A program made the position numbers and the translations under genes. Under the pieces are notes generated by a model. That model searched no databases and was not told the DNA's origin. It saw only the letters and a program-made list of their open reading frames with translations. From positions 89,067,919 to 89,131,918 of the forward strand of contig CM035427.1 of assembly GCA_020310875.1 (NCBI GenBank): a stretch of 64,000 nucleotides of DNA. Reading direction: 5' to 3'. How positions within the stretch are numbered: the first letter of the stretch is position 1; every line of letters starts with the position of its first letter. The DNA comes from Ceratopteris richardii (Eukaryota > Streptophyta > Polypodiopsida > Polypodiales > Pteridaceae). Positions 46,404-57,440 of the stretch are shown here, piece after piece.

Positions 46404-46441
46404 AAAGGGGGTGTTGATGACATGATTGCTCCTACATCATC

Positions 46442-46991
46442 TATGGATAACTGGACTAGAGATGATAGAGGAGATCCTAGAACCTAGGACCATAGGTATG
46501 AAGCAAGATATTTGGATTACAAGAACTCCCTTCAAGAAGATGAACTAAATACAAGAAATAACTCGACAGGATCTCATACTAGTAGATTACAATAGGACAA
46601 GATAGAATGTCCAAGATACAAGACTAGAAAAGACTAGATCAAAGGGCAAGACTAGAACTTGAACTTAAACTTGGAGAGTGCATACTTGGTGATCACGACT
46701 CCTTGAGCTCCCAATATTGGTATCACAAGATTGAGTATATATGTGGACAGCCCTCCTTATACAGGTGTTCAAGGGTAGTTCATCAATGGGGATTACGAAT
46801 TGATGATATCATCAATTCGAAACATGATCTTTTGATATCAAAATCAAGCAAGTAGACAGTTGATCTTAGGGTTTTGGCACATTCTGGACATAATGGAAGC
46901 ATTATTTTCTCCAAATTTTGAAACAATCATGATATATAAAAATTCACATGGAATCTGTGGTTCAAGATGGTTTCCTTTGTCCATGATATCA
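46442..46991 (-). repeat. Gy4 3' LTR
   Basis: Aligns with 48612-49133 from TATGGATAACT onwards (CATAGGTATGAAGCAAGATA, CTTGGAGAGT...CTTGGTGATCA, ATAGGTGTTCAAGGG). On the minus strand it begins TGATATCATGGACAAAGG after a purine-rich AGGGGTAGG. Its left edge cuts the Co-C 3' LTR. Confidence 0.82.
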
Positions 46992-47695
46992 CCTACCCCT
47001 CAAGGGACAAGTTCCACAAGGACCAGTTATGTTCTTTGGTCTCAACTTCATTGGATTTTTCTTATGAAATTCTCGAACATTGTTTAGTGCTCTTTGAAGG
47101 TTTTCTGCAAGTTCCCAAGTATGATTGTGGATGTCATATCCTTTCCAATGAATAGGGTACTCTAATCTTGCTCGAGATATTCTCGAATATAGTACATGTT
47201 CAACTTCGAATTCTTCATGGTCATCAATCTCGATAGCTGGTGAAGGACTAGGTCATCAATTTGAAACATGATCTCCAGATATTAGAATCAAGCAAGTAGA
47301 GAGTCGATCTTAAAGTTTTGGCACATTTTGGACACAATGAAAGCATTATTTCCTCCAAATTCTGAACCAATCATGATATATAGAAATTCACATGGAATTT
47401 CATATTCAAGATGGTTTCCTTTGTCCATGACATCACCTCCCCTCAAGCAAGGAGTTCCAAGAGGAGTGGTCATGTTCTTTAGTCTTGGTTTCATTGGATT
47501 TTTCTCATGAAATTCTCGAACCTTGATTGGTGCTCTTTGAAGGTTTTCTACAAGTTCCCAAGTATGATTGTTGATGTCATATCCTTTCCAATGAACAAGG
47601 TACTCCAGTATTTGTCGAGATATTCTCGAATCTAGGACATGCTCGACTTTGAATCCTTCATGATTGTCAATCTTGATATGTAGTGAAGGACTAGG
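46809..47695. repeat. 444-bp tandem duplication across the Gy4 LTR/integrase junction
   Basis: The unit 46809-47252 is repeated at 47253-47695. Each copy holds the last 180 bp of the LTR and about 260 bp of chromodomain coding. The junction reads ACTAGG followed by TCATCAAT. Both copies have many independent substitutions, so the duplication is not an assembly echo of identical sequence. Confidence 0.88.
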
Positions 47696-47850
47696 CCTCT
47701 TCCCCCTTAATGGTAAAATTTGAAATGGTTCTGACATGAACACATGGAAAACTGGACGTATTCTCATGGTACTTGGTAACTAGATCTTGAAAGTGACTGG
47801 ATTAACCTTCTCCGAGATGGTGAATGGACGAGATCTCTAAGGTTCTAGCT
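47436..47850 (-). pseudogene. Gy4 integrase C-terminus with chromodomain
   Basis: On the minus strand the frame 47767-47288 reads RPVFHVFMSEPFQIL and then a clear chromodomain: VEHVLDSRISRQILEYLVHW, KGYDINNHTWELVENLQ, VREFHEKNPMKPR. Chromodomains at the integrase C-terminus define chromoviruses and are known to guide insertion to marked chromatin. GDKVWF (near 47890) precedes it. Past 47435 the ORF reads into duplicated LTR and is no longer meaningful. A damaged second copy of the chromodomain is at 46992-47250. Confidence 0.88.
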
Positions 47851-47895
47851 TTGCACAAGGCCTTCAAGTCTTCCATTGTTTCTGAAAACCAAACT

Positions 47896-48560
47896 TTATC
47901 CCCAATGAAATAGGATGGACTCTAAACATGATGTTACTGCATAATACTTAGATTGTTCTTGAGCATATGGATGTTTAATGGCCCATGGGGAGTCTTGAGT
48001 AAGCACACCTGCTTCATTCAAATTGAATATGAAATTCTCCTTGTACTTTATCTTCTTTCTATCTTCATAATATGCATACTCCATATCATTTGTATTGATT
48101 TACTGAGCTTCAAAGATTCTTGATTAATATTGTCTTGATTATTCAACACTCTTAGCTCTTGGACTTGGCTTTCTTTAAACAATTGATTCTCACATTGAAC
48201 TGCTTGATTGATAACATCATCCAAGGTATCTCCTCAAGGCATGGATAGCAAGAGATACTTTACTTCATCTTTGAGGCCACTTTAAAATTAATTAATTAGG
48301 CATTCTTCTTCATATGTAGATCCATGAAATAATATCTTGATATCAGAGGCATAGTTTGAAACCAGCCGATCACCTTTTCATAACTATCTTTTAATCTCTT
48401 GGAAATGTCCTATCAAATCTTTTATGTTTGATTGAATCTCCTTGCATAGTGATTCCATGGTGCGAGACTTGATGAAGGTAGTCTTATGCCCTCTTACTAG
48501 ACTAGACAAGATTTCCGAATTACACTTTTGATTACAAGATCACCCATGTAGGGAAAATAA
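47896..48560 (-). pseudogene. Gy4 gag remnant
   Basis: Minus-strand reading contains KEIQSNIKDLIGHFQEIKR, FHGSTYEEECLIN, SGLKDEVKYLLLSMP and DDVINQAVQCENQLF, the pattern of a chromovirus gag. Near 47900-48080 it joins integrase-type sequence directly, so the protease-to-integrase part was deleted. Several stops are present. The assignment rests on order and general resemblance. Confidence 0.6.
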
Positions 48561-48611
48561 TACAAGAATATATAACTGATACAAGATCTCCCACACCTCG
48601 AGACTAATAGG

Positions 48612-49133
48612 TATGGATAACTAGACTATAGATGATACAGGAGATCCCACAACCTGGGATCATAGGTATGAAGCAAGATATTTGGATTACAAGAACTCCC
48701 TTCAAGGAGATGAACTAAATACAAGAAATCATTCATCAAGATCTCATACTACGATATTACAATAGAACAAGACTAGACAAGACTAGATCAAAGGAGAAGA
48801 CTAGGACTCGAACTTGAACTTGGAGAGTACTTACTTGGTGATCATGACTCCTTGAGCTCCCAAGACTAGTATCCACAAGACTGAGTAAATATGTGGTCAA
48901 GTCCTCCTCATATAGGTGTTCAAGGGTGGTTCATCAACGGTGATTACAAATTGATGATGTCATCAATTCAAAACATGATCTTTGAATATCATAATCAAGC
49001 AAGTAGACAATCGATCTTAGGGTTTTGGCATGTTCCAGACACAATGAAAGCACTATCTTCTCCAAATTTAAACCAATCATGACATAAATAAACTCACATG
49101 GAATCTAAGGTTCAGGATGGTTTTCTTTGTCCA
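48612..49133 (-). repeat. Gy4 5' LTR
   Basis: Partner of 46442-46991. It ends at TTTGTCCATGAC and then switches directly into Co-D integrase sequence. No PBS could be recognised at 48590-48611. Confidence 0.75.
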
Positions 49134-50097
49134 TGACCTTTATGGCTTGAGGCTATAATGTGTATTGCATATATACTTAACAATTATCCTACAAAATCAT
49201 TATATTCTATAACTCCTTATGAAGCTCAACATGGTGGCAAGCCATCTATTGTTTATCTACATGTTTTTGGTTGTCTTGCATTTGCATGATGTGTATAATA
49301 CATTTTTTCCTCTTTCCATTGGAGGATAATCAAATGCAGAAACTTCTAGGTCTATGCAAGTTTTAAATGAGAATAGAAATCATTCCATTTCGTAGATATT
49401 CATCATGCACTTATTGATTAGAGAGCGGATATTGATGAGGCAAAATCTATGCCAAAATGGTTGGTACGGACTTTGAGAGATAGTAAGTTAGATTCACCTT
49501 TGCCTTATCGTACTCGATCCGATTTCATTGGTGCTTTCTTTGCATCTAATTAGTATGCAATGGTTGTCTAATGATACTTGTTCTTTATGTGAATTTCCTC
49601 CTTGCAAGGAAACCATTGGCATTAAATGGTTCTATAGGTTGAAACACAAGCTTGATGGTAGTATTGATCGCTAAAAGGCTAGGCTTATAGTTAAATTTTA
49701 TACCTAAGAAAAAGGCAGTCATTTTGATGAGATCTTTGCATATGTGGGACGTATGATAATTATTTGTAGCATCTCTGCGCCTGTAGCTCACAATGGTTGG
49801 AATGTAACCTTGATTAGGAATTTGCATGAAGAAGTGCATGTTTTTCAATCCCATCGTTTTGTGCAAAAAGGTATGAAACCAAAGTGTGTAAGTAAAAGAA
49901 AGCATTGTATGGATTAAAACAAACACCACAAACAAGAAGATACATGCCTAGTTATTAGCACATGGATTTAATAAAAGTTTAAAGCACCTTGTAAAGGGAT
50001 CATGCAAATGATGCACTTCTTATCATTATCATTTATGATATGCTTCTTACTCCTCCTAATAAGATGCATATTTCTGATTTTAAGGTAGATTTACATG
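49134..50097 (+). pseudogene. Co-D: old Ty1/copia, integrase end to RT
   Basis: Plus-strand reading: LWLEAIMCIAYILNNYPTKS, ITPYEAQHGGKPSIVYLHVF, later MPKWLVRTLRDSKLDSPLPY, KALYGLKQ and MLLTPPNKMHISDFKVDLHV. Every block matches Co-E, so both belong to one family. There are very many stops and a loss of sequence around 49290-49380. It is interrupted at 50097 in the RT, just after the region where the catalytic box should be. The active-site box reads YDML, with the two Asp lost. Confidence 0.85.
50093..50097 (+). repeat. Target site duplication of Co-E, left copy
   Basis: ACATG, repeated at 55214-55218. Co-D reading DLHV resumes after the second copy with TFQLSYLEHLHHHLG. Confidence 0.75.
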
Positions 50098-50322
50098 TTG
50101 GAGTTAGAAGTCTGCGGAAGCATGTGAACAGCACAAGGAAGAAGAATAAGCTTGGAACACAATACACAATACTGAATGTATTACCACTAGAATGTAGAAA
50201 GATAAGTAGCCCATTAGGGCAATAGGCGTATATACAAGCCGGGGGAAAAAAACCTCCTAGAGAGGGAAAAAAGTGACCCGGCAGTCCTAGTGTGTTCACA
50301 CACATCACTACCTAAATCAACA
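50098..50322 (-). repeat. Co-E 3' LTR
   Basis: TTGGAGTTAGAAGTCTGCGG to AAATCAACA. On the minus strand it begins TGTTGATTTAGGTAG. Matches 54995-55213 closely except at the last 25 bases, where the right copy differs. The first TG of the expected plus-strand TGTTGGAG coincides with the end of the target duplication. Confidence 0.85.
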
Positions 50323-50334
50323 AATCCCCCTTGG
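50323..50334 (-). other. Co-E polypurine tract
   Basis: Minus-strand CCAAGGGGGATT directly before the LTR start TGTTGATT. Confidence 0.85.
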
Positions 50335-50339
50335 GAGTG

Positions 50340-51100
50340 ATGTGGTGAACAAGGAGCTGGCACTCATGTATAAAGAAGTGCCAAGCTATGTGGAAATCAC
50401 TCCACAAAAGGAAGTAAGCCCAAAGCTTTGCGGAAAGCTTCAAACTTCTCCCTAGGCAGAGCCTTCATGAAAAGGTCTACAATGTTTTCCTATGTGGGCA
50501 CATATGCCAAGTTGATCTCCTGAGTAAAGAACCTGTCCCTAACATAATGATAATGCACATCAATGTGCTTAGTGCAAGCATGGAACACAGGGTTCCTCGC
50601 AACTGCCAATGTGCTCTGACTGTCACTGAAGATGGTGGTGGCAGAAGACTGACCAACACCCAAATTAGCCATAAGGCATCTCAGCCACACACACTCAACA
50701 ATCACTCTAAAAGATGCCCTATACTCAGCCTCACAACTGGAAGTGGCCACAATAGGCTGCTTCTTGCTCAACCAAGATATACATGAGCTACCAAGCATGA
50801 ACCAAAAGCCACTAGTGGACATACGAGTGTCATGGCAACCAACCCAATCAGAGTCAGAAAAAGCAATGCAAATCTGGTGATAGTGATCCCCCCTTGGGAT
50901 AAAACAACCCAAGTAGCCGAGTACCACTCAAGTAGCGGAAGATGCGCTTAACCGCCTGCCAATGCTTGACTCGTGGGCAATGCATAAACCTGATCATCTG
51001 TGAGACAGCAAACTAAATATATGGCCAAGTAATGCATAAGTAAATCAAGCATCCAACAACCTCCTGATAGAGAACAGCATCAAATGCATCTCCAGAATCA
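50340..51100 (-). pseudogene. Co-E RNase H
   Basis: The frame 50927-50490 has AFSDSDWVGCHDTRMSTSGF (first Asp), ATSSCEAEYRASF (Glu), TIFSDSQSTLAVARNPVFHA (Asp) and KHIDVHYHYVRDRFF. After the stop at 50490 the end motif DLFMKALPREKFEAFRKALG is readable to about 50400. The N-terminal link to RT (50930-51110) is out of frame. Acidic core residues are kept. Confidence 0.87.
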
Positions 51101-51111
51101 TGAAGACTCAA

Positions 51112-52435
51112 TCATAAACATGTCTCCATAGGAGTCGGACTAGGTTTATAGTCTTTGAGGCCAAAATGTTGCAATAATGTGTCAACATATTTCGTTTGAC
51201 ACAAAGCCATTCCACCATCAATGTGCATAAACTCAATGCCCAAATAATGATGCAAATGCCCCAAATGAGACATCTCAAATGAGGCATGTAAATCAGCCTT
51301 GAAATCAGAAATATATTTCTCATGAGGACCAGTGAGCAGCATGTCATCAACATACACCACAATGATCAAAGGTACATCATTAGCACGCTTGACATATAAG
51401 GTGCTTTCAATTGGAATATTCTCAAAACCATGTGCAATCAGATAGGCATGTATCTTTTCATACCAAGCACATGGTGCTTGCTTTAAACCATATAATGCCT
51501 TCTTTAACCTGCACACCTGGTTTTAATGCCCTTTTTGCACAAAGCCACGGGGCTGAAAAACGTACACTTCTTCATGCAAGTCACCATTTAAAAATGTTGT
51601 TTTAATGTCCAACTGATGTACATTCCAACCATGATGAGTTGCAAGTGCACAGATGCTACGAACAGTAGTCATACCGCAAGTAGGAGCAAAGGTTTCATCA
51701 AAATCAATGCCTTTTTCCTGCACATAACCCTTTGCAGCAAGCCTAGCCTTATACCTGTCAACTGTACCATCAGGCTTACGCTTCATCTTGTATACCCACT
51801 TACTACCAATGGCCTTCTTGCCAGGAGGCAAGTCACATAAAGACCAAGTACCATTCTTCATTATAGCATCATATTCAAATTGCATAGCAGCCATCCACTT
51901 TTTTGAATTTTGTGCTTCATCAAATGAAACAGGCTCATTCTCATCACAGAGACTAGATGCAGCCATAGCATAGCAATCTAATGCAAAAGAGGCACTATGA
52001 GAGCCTGAACGAGTACGATATGACAGAGGTGCATCTAATTTTCTATCACACAAAGTTTGCACCAGCCATTTTGGCATAGTTTTTGCCTCCTCAATATTTG
52101 CTCTCTCATCAACAAGTGCATCATGTAAATCTGCATCAGAAATGGGATGATTTGCATCATCACATGAAACTTGCAAAGGCTGAGAAGTTGCCTCATTAGG
52201 ACCGTTACTAGACTGTCCACCTGTAAAAAGAGGCAGCAAAGTATCAAACATGTCTTTGGAGCTAACAGATATCTCCTTAGTACATGAAAGCAATGGCTGA
52301 ATAGCATCTTCCACAAAAACAACATCACGCCTAACTAGAATGTGTTTAGTATGTGGATGATACAGACAATAGCCTTTACTTTCAAAACTGTACCCAACAA
52401 AAATATATTTTACTACTTTATCATCCAATTTTTTG
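51112..52435 (-). pseudogene. Co-E reverse transcriptase and linker
   Basis: The frame 52428-51523 has the integrase tail (KYIFVGYSFESKGYCLYHPH, RRDVVFVEDA), a linker, then RT: WMAAMQFEYDAIMKNGTWSL, YKARLAAKGYVQEKGIDFDE and LDIKTTFLNGDLHEEVYVFQ. The frame 51516-51112 continues with VCRLKKALYGLKQAPCAWYE and the intact catalytic VVYVDDMLLTG, then HLGHLHHYLGIEFMHIDGGM. A single stop (51520) separates them in nearly continuous reading. RT copies element RNA. Confidence 0.9.
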
Positions 52436-53275
52436 CGATGTTATTCAGGCACTAATGCATATGCCAGACAACCAAAAACATGCAGATGTGCAACAAATGG
52501 CTTGCGACCATGCCAAGCCTCATATGGAGTGATAGACTGGAGTGGTTTAGTGGGACACTTGTTAACTACATATGTTGCACACATGATAGCCTCAAGGCAG
52601 AAACTATGTGATAAAGCCTGACTCTTGATCATACACCTCGCCATCTCCATGAGTGACATGTTCTCCCGTTCAGCAACTCCATCTTATTGAGGTGTATACG
52701 GCACTATACATTGATGTTTTATCCCACGTTCAACCAGAAATGCATTAAAGTCAGAAGACATATATTCCCCCCATCGATCAGAACGGAGGGTGCCCATTTT
52801 ACATGCTGACAGATTTTCAGCCAAAACCAGAAACTATTTGAAGCACATGAACACTTCGGACTTTGCTTTCAATGGGTATACCCATGCATGCCTGGAAAAT
52901 GAAAGTCACAAAGTAAAGATAATTTCCAAAAGAGGGTGTCTACATAGGACCACAAACATCACTATGAACAGGCTGCAATTTTTTAGTAGCCCGAACTGAA
53001 CCATCTTTTGGAAATGAGGAACGTTGCATTTTGCCCAAAATACAGCCTTCACATTGATGTTTATCGGGTGCCTCAAGTTTGGGCAAGGAGGACACCATTT
53101 CATATTTCTGTAGGCATAGCAAACTAGCAAAATTCAGATGAACAAAGTGAGCATGCCAAAGCTTTGCATCTGACATAGCCTGAGAATCATGTATTGCACA
53201 TGCCAAATCATTCACAGATCTTTCATAGTCTATGAGCTTATACATCCCACAACATAAAATGCCAGAAGCAATAAT
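52436..53275 (-). pseudogene. Co-E integrase
   Basis: The H2C2 module is in 53278-52940 (LWHAHFVHLNFASLLCLQ, HQCEGCILGKMQ) and is followed by PVHSDVCGPM with the first Asp. The core continues in other frames near 52760-52800 (LRSDRWGEYMSSDF, second Asp) and 52690 (YTPQ, a stop, DGVAEREN, Glu kept), then 52659-52441 with FCLEAIMCATYVVNKCPTKP and HLHVFGCLAYA. Catalytic residues survive but frames do not. Confidence 0.87.
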
Positions 53276-54651
53276 CACATCGCCATTTGACAGATTATGA
53301 ATTGTACACTTGTCATGAGTAATTTCACAACCAAGCCAATCTTGGCTAAAGTTGAAACTGATAATAGATTCTTCTTGATCCTTGGCACAAATAAAGCATC
53401 TGACAAAGTGAAAGAACTACCATCAGAAGTAGTCAAAATGATCTTACCAACTTCCATGATAAGATAAGAGGAGTTGCTGGCACATGTGACAGTATTCCCT
53501 GTAGGGGCAGGCTTGAGTGAAGTGAAGAAACTACATTGCAAGGTGATATGTTTGGTCACCCTACTATCAAAGTACCAAACATCTGATTCTACTGCAGACA
53601 TGCACTGCTCATGAGAAGATGGGTCAAAACTGCAAACAGTAGTAAACGCCCATTCTTCTTCCTGCACAAGATTAGCAGACTCTATTTTTGGTGTAGAGGC
53701 CTCTGCAATAACCATTCCAGCCTCTTTCTTCTTTGCCTCTTTAGCAACCACTTTCGGACAGTTCTTTATGGTATGATCATTTCCTTTACAATACTTACAA
53801 AACAATTTCTGCTTTTCTGATTTCTTTTCATCTTTGTCTTCCCTCTTCGATTGTGCAGAATTAGTAGATTTCTGCTTACTAGTTGAAGAGTTCCATTTTC
53901 CTTTGCCCTTCTGACTAGGCAAGAAAGCTTGATCTGCAACATGCATAATGGACCTGTTCTGCCTGGACTGATCTTCCTGCAATAGAACATAGATAAACTC
54001 CTCAAATGACAGGGCATTTGGATTGCCTTTCATCATCAAACGAAGAGTAGAAGCAAAGCTCTGATATGAATTAGGAAAACCATTCAGAACGATCTACACA
54101 AGTGAGCTATCTGATATAATCTCATCAACATAAATCAATTGTTCCTTCAAGTCTTTGATCTTTGTTAGAAAATTGTCCATAGAATCACCTTCATCCATGT
54201 GCTCACTCTCCAATTGTTTTTGGAGGTAAGAAACACGAGCCTCATTCCTAGCTTGGTACAATGTGGTAAGTGTATCCCAAGCATCCTTAGCTATTTTGCA
54301 AGAGCGTATGTGAGGAATAATGGCACGTTTGACAGACAAAGCTATCAATGCATGTGCCTGGGCATCTCTACTATCCCAACAAATTTGCTCTACAATAGGT
54401 GTAGTAGAAACCGCAACACGAATAGGAATTTGCATAATATCATCATCTTCGAAACCTTCTACATCAGCTTTAGTACCTAGAGTTGTAATAGTTGCACGTG
54501 TGATAGGACGTTTTTCAACACCCTGCACAATGTTCCACAGTCCTTTGGCAACCAATACATGTCGCATCATATAAGCCCATAATGGGTAGTTGGTACCATC
54601 CAACTTATCCTCAACAGCCAACATACAGAATACATCACTGCTTTCATCCAT
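53276..54651 (-). pseudogene. Co-E gag and protease
   Basis: Starts at the ATG with first base 54651 (MDESSDVFCMLAVEDKLDGT). Gag blocks: NYPLWAYMMRHVLVAKGLW, DAQAHALIALSV, KDAWDTLTTLYQ. After a stop at 54094 the frame 54039-53275 continues with the zinc knuckle CKYCKGNDHTIKNC and the protease region. The active site reads WYFDSRVTKHIT: the Gly of D[ST]G is Arg, which should disable the protease. FVPRIKKNLLSVS follows. Confidence 0.9.
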
Positions 54652-54980
54652 GGCCGGCGACTAAAATACCTTGATGCAAAAAATTGATTGTATCTCAAAA
54701 AGTTGAACAGAACTACCCAGACAAATTTTGCTCAACTTGTAGCAGACTTCGAGACGCTTATACTGGCAAACCGAAATTGGTATATACCTTTGGCACAAAA
54801 AGATGAAATAGCCTTCACAAGCACTAGTGCAGTCGAAAGGAGCTTAGATCATGATTTCGGCACCATAGAGCAAAGCCTTTTTTATCTCGAAAATGTGCTG
54901 AGTATGCTCACCAAAATTCATGCGATTTTGAGACTGCAATCGAAGAGGTGTCGATGACGCCCTAGATGAAGCGGCGACCT
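54652..54980 (-). other. Co-E leader
   Basis: About 330 bp between the PBS and gag on the minus strand. No motif recognised. The plus-strand ORF 54688-54957 is not supported. Confidence 0.5.
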
Positions 54981-54992
54981 GCTCTAATACCA
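54981..54992 (-). other. Co-E primer-binding site
   Basis: Minus-strand TGGTATTAGAGC, two bases from the right LTR. Initiator-Met type with one change. Confidence 0.88.
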
Positions 54993-54994
54993 GC

Positions 54995-55213
54995 TATTGG
55001 AGTTAGACGTCTGCGGAAGCACATGAACAGCACAAGGAAGAAGAAGAAGCTTGGAGCACAACACACAATATTGAATGTATTACCACTAGAATATACAAAG
55101 ATAAGTAGCCCATTAGGGCAATAGGCGTATATACAAGCCGAGGGAAAAAAACCTCCTAAAGAGGGAAAAACGTGCCCCGGCAGTCCTAGTGTGTTCATAC
55201 ACAATATATTAAC
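54995..55213 (-). repeat. Co-E 5' LTR
   Basis: TATTGGAGTTAGACGTCTGC to about TTCATACACA, then AATATATTAAC before the target duplication ACATG. The outer 15-25 bases differ from the left LTR, so this end has been altered. Confidence 0.82.
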
Positions 55214-55218
55214 ACATG

Positions 55219-55698
55219 TCACGTTTCAATTGTCATATTTGGAGCATCTACATCATCATTTAGGCTTTCAATTTATGCATGTTGATGGTGACATTTTTTT
55301 GTGTCAAACTAAATACATTGATATTTTATTGTAGTGCTTTAACCTTAGGGACTGAAAACCTATTGCCACTCCCATGGAAACAAGTTTATGATTGAGTCTC
55401 AAGAGCTAAGCATTGGCAAGCAGTTAAGTGTATTAGGAGCTTGGGTTGTTTTATCCCAAGGAGGGATAAAACTATCAACTTTATATACTTTTTCTTACTC
55501 ATATTGGGCTAGTTGTTATGACAATCATGTGTCTACAAGTGATTTTTGCTTCATGGTTGGTAACATGGGTGTCTTGGTTGAGTAAGAAACAACCTACTAT
55601 AGCCACTTCTAATTGTGAGGAACCATATAGGAAAACGTTCAAACTATTGTTTTGTGTGTGTGGCTTAGATGCCTTATGGATGACTTAGGTGTTGTTTA
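55219..55698 (+). pseudogene. Co-D: RT end and RNase H part
   Basis: Resumes the Co-D RT with TFQLSYLEHLHHHLG, FMHVDGDIF and FLCQTKYIDILLQCF in shifting frames, then TPMETSL-like sequence. RNase H traces include CHDNHVSTSDFCFM-like (55510-55560) and SNCEEPYRKTF, VCGLDALWMT. It is cut at 55698 by the LTR of Co-F. The 3' end and LTR are not seen. Confidence 0.78.
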
Positions 55699-56490
55699 TG
55701 TTGGAGAATTCCTCTCCTATGCACAGCGGAAAGTGTAGAAGACCTTCTTAGGGTCAAGACTTTTACCTATAGTTGAACCTTAGAATGAAAACTGGTATCA
55801 ATTGAAGAAGACAATGAACTTGAGACTTTGGTCACTCAAACTAAACACCAATACCTTTCAAATGGGCTATCAAACACTCCATTTGGGGTAGTTTTGGTTT
55901 GGAAACTCTTTGCCTCAAAGCAGGCTGCCTATCCACTCAGTTAGGCTGAAAATTGTACTTCACTAAAAGCTAAATATGTCACAGAGCATGATGAATTTGA
56001 TAAGACTATTTTTGATAAAGGAAGTACACAAGATAAGCTTTCCAATGAATATTTAAACTCTAAAAATGGATACATACATTGAGAGATATGACTCTCGCAA
56101 TCAAGCTACCCAAAAATGGTGAGCAGCTAGACATAGTCTATGAGACTGAAGAAAACGAAATGATTGAAACCAAATGAGCTACCTACAAGGGGACATCAGC
56201 ACCTTCTTCCTCTATACTTGAGTGTCCTCCCTAGCCTCTTTTGTAGCCAAGTGACCACGAGATCTCATGATGACTTCGTGAGCTCTTCTACATGACTCCT
56301 CCACTCCTTTGGGTAGCCACTCTTCACGTTCTCTTTAGTTTTTAAATTTATTCTCTTTTGTTTGATTCTCTTTTGGCATCCACTACTTGCTGGAGTAAAT
56401 GCTTCCATTTTTCATTTTTTTTATTTTCCTTCTATTTGAAGAAAATCCTTTTTGTGAAATATATACGACCTTGTTTCTTTATTTTTAACA
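55699..56490 (-). repeat. Co-F 3' LTR
   Basis: TGTTGGAGAATTCCTCTCCT to ATTTTTAACA. Its first 500 bp match 60900-61408. The final 70 bases also encode the end of pol on the minus strand. Confidence 0.9.
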
Positions 56491-57440
56491 CTCCCCCTCA
56501 AGCTCACATGTGAGCTTGCACCTTCAACCATATCCTGCAAATTGATTTCATCCTTGAATCTCTTTAGTTTAGAAGCATCTAAGGACTTTGTAAACATGTC
56601 TGCAACCTGGCCATTAGTTTTAATGAACTTTATATCCACATCCTTGCTCAAAACTTTTTCTCAAACATAATGATAATGCACTTCTATGTGCTTACTTTGT
56701 GCATGAAACATTGGATTGTTTGTCAAGTGAATGCTTGACATGTTGTCACCATAAATTGGAATGGTCTCTACCTGCACATCAAGATCAGCCAAGAGCTTCT
56801 TAATCCACATAGCTTCACAAGTTGCAAAGGCTAATCCTCTATATTCAGCTTTTGTAGATGATAGTGCAACAGTAGGTTGCTTCTTCGAGCTCCATGTGAT
56901 AGGTTTGCTGCTTATCATGAATACATAACCTAAAGTGGATCTTCTATCTTCCTTCGAACCAGCCCAATCAGAATCACTAAAGCCCTTTACTTGCAATTCT
57001 TCATCATGTCTATACAACAAGGCATGATTGACTGTGTGCTTCACATATCTTAACACTTGTTTGGCTGAATTTAAATGTTCACTTACTGGAGTTTGCATAA
57101 ATTGAGAAAGGACTCCAACGATATAACACAAATTTAGTATTGTAATCGTAGCATAGATCAATGAACCTATAATACTCTTATATATAGTTACATCATGTAA
57201 CTTCTCTCCATCATTTGAGCATAGCTTCACATTTGTATCCATAGATTGAGTGAGTGGTTTGCATTCACTCATTCTAAATCTGAAAAGAACATCCAACATA
57301 TACTTTCTTTGCATCAAGTAGATGCCATCTTTCCCGTAGACTACCTCAATGCCTAAAAAATATTTCATCTCACCAAGATCTGAAATTTTAAACTCCTTAC
57401 CGGGTTTTCTTTTTATCTCTTGTATTCTTTGCAAGATTAC
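56421..57440 (-). pseudogene. Co-F RT end and RNase H
   Basis: The frame 57434-56661 has FKISDLGEMKYFLGIEVVYG, SIIGSLIYATITILNLCYIV and RNase H: GFSDSDWAGSKEDRRSTLGY (Asp), ALSSTKAEYRGLA (Glu), IYGDNMSSIHLTNNPMFHAQ (Asp). After a stop the frame 56651-56421 has GQVADMFTKSLDASKLKRFK and runs through the polypurine tract into the LTR, ending HVSLRGSVKNKETRS and a short tail. All RNase H acidic residues are visible. Confidence 0.88.

Larger units (their letters stand above)
45469..46441 (+). mobile_element. Co-C: internally deleted Ty1/copia element
   Basis: 5' LTR 45469-45910, PBS, then directly the RNase H end of pol, a polypurine tract (46404-46411) and the first 30 bp of the 3' LTR, which is cut at 46441 by Gy4. 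The two LTR starts share ACATGATTGCTCCTACATCA. Gag, protease, integrase and RT are absent. It could move only with help from another element, if at all. Confidence 0.85.
46442..49133 (-). mobile_element. Gy4: internally deleted chromovirus
   Basis: A minus-strand Ty3/gypsy remnant between two similar LTRs (46442-46991 and 48612-49133). It keeps part of gag (about 47900-48560) and the integrase C-terminus with a chromodomain (47436-47770). Protease, RT, RNase H and most of integrase are missing. A 444-bp tandem duplication covers the LTR/coding junction. Confidence 0.82.
50098..55213 (-). mobile_element. Co-E: Ty1/copia element nested in Co-D
   Basis: A 5.1-kb minus-strand element with short LTRs (about 225 bp), PBS, polypurine tract and 5-bp target duplication. 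It encodes gag, protease, integrase, RT and RNase H with only moderate numbers of stops. It is inserted into Co-D, an older member of its own family, in opposite orientation. Confidence 0.92.
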
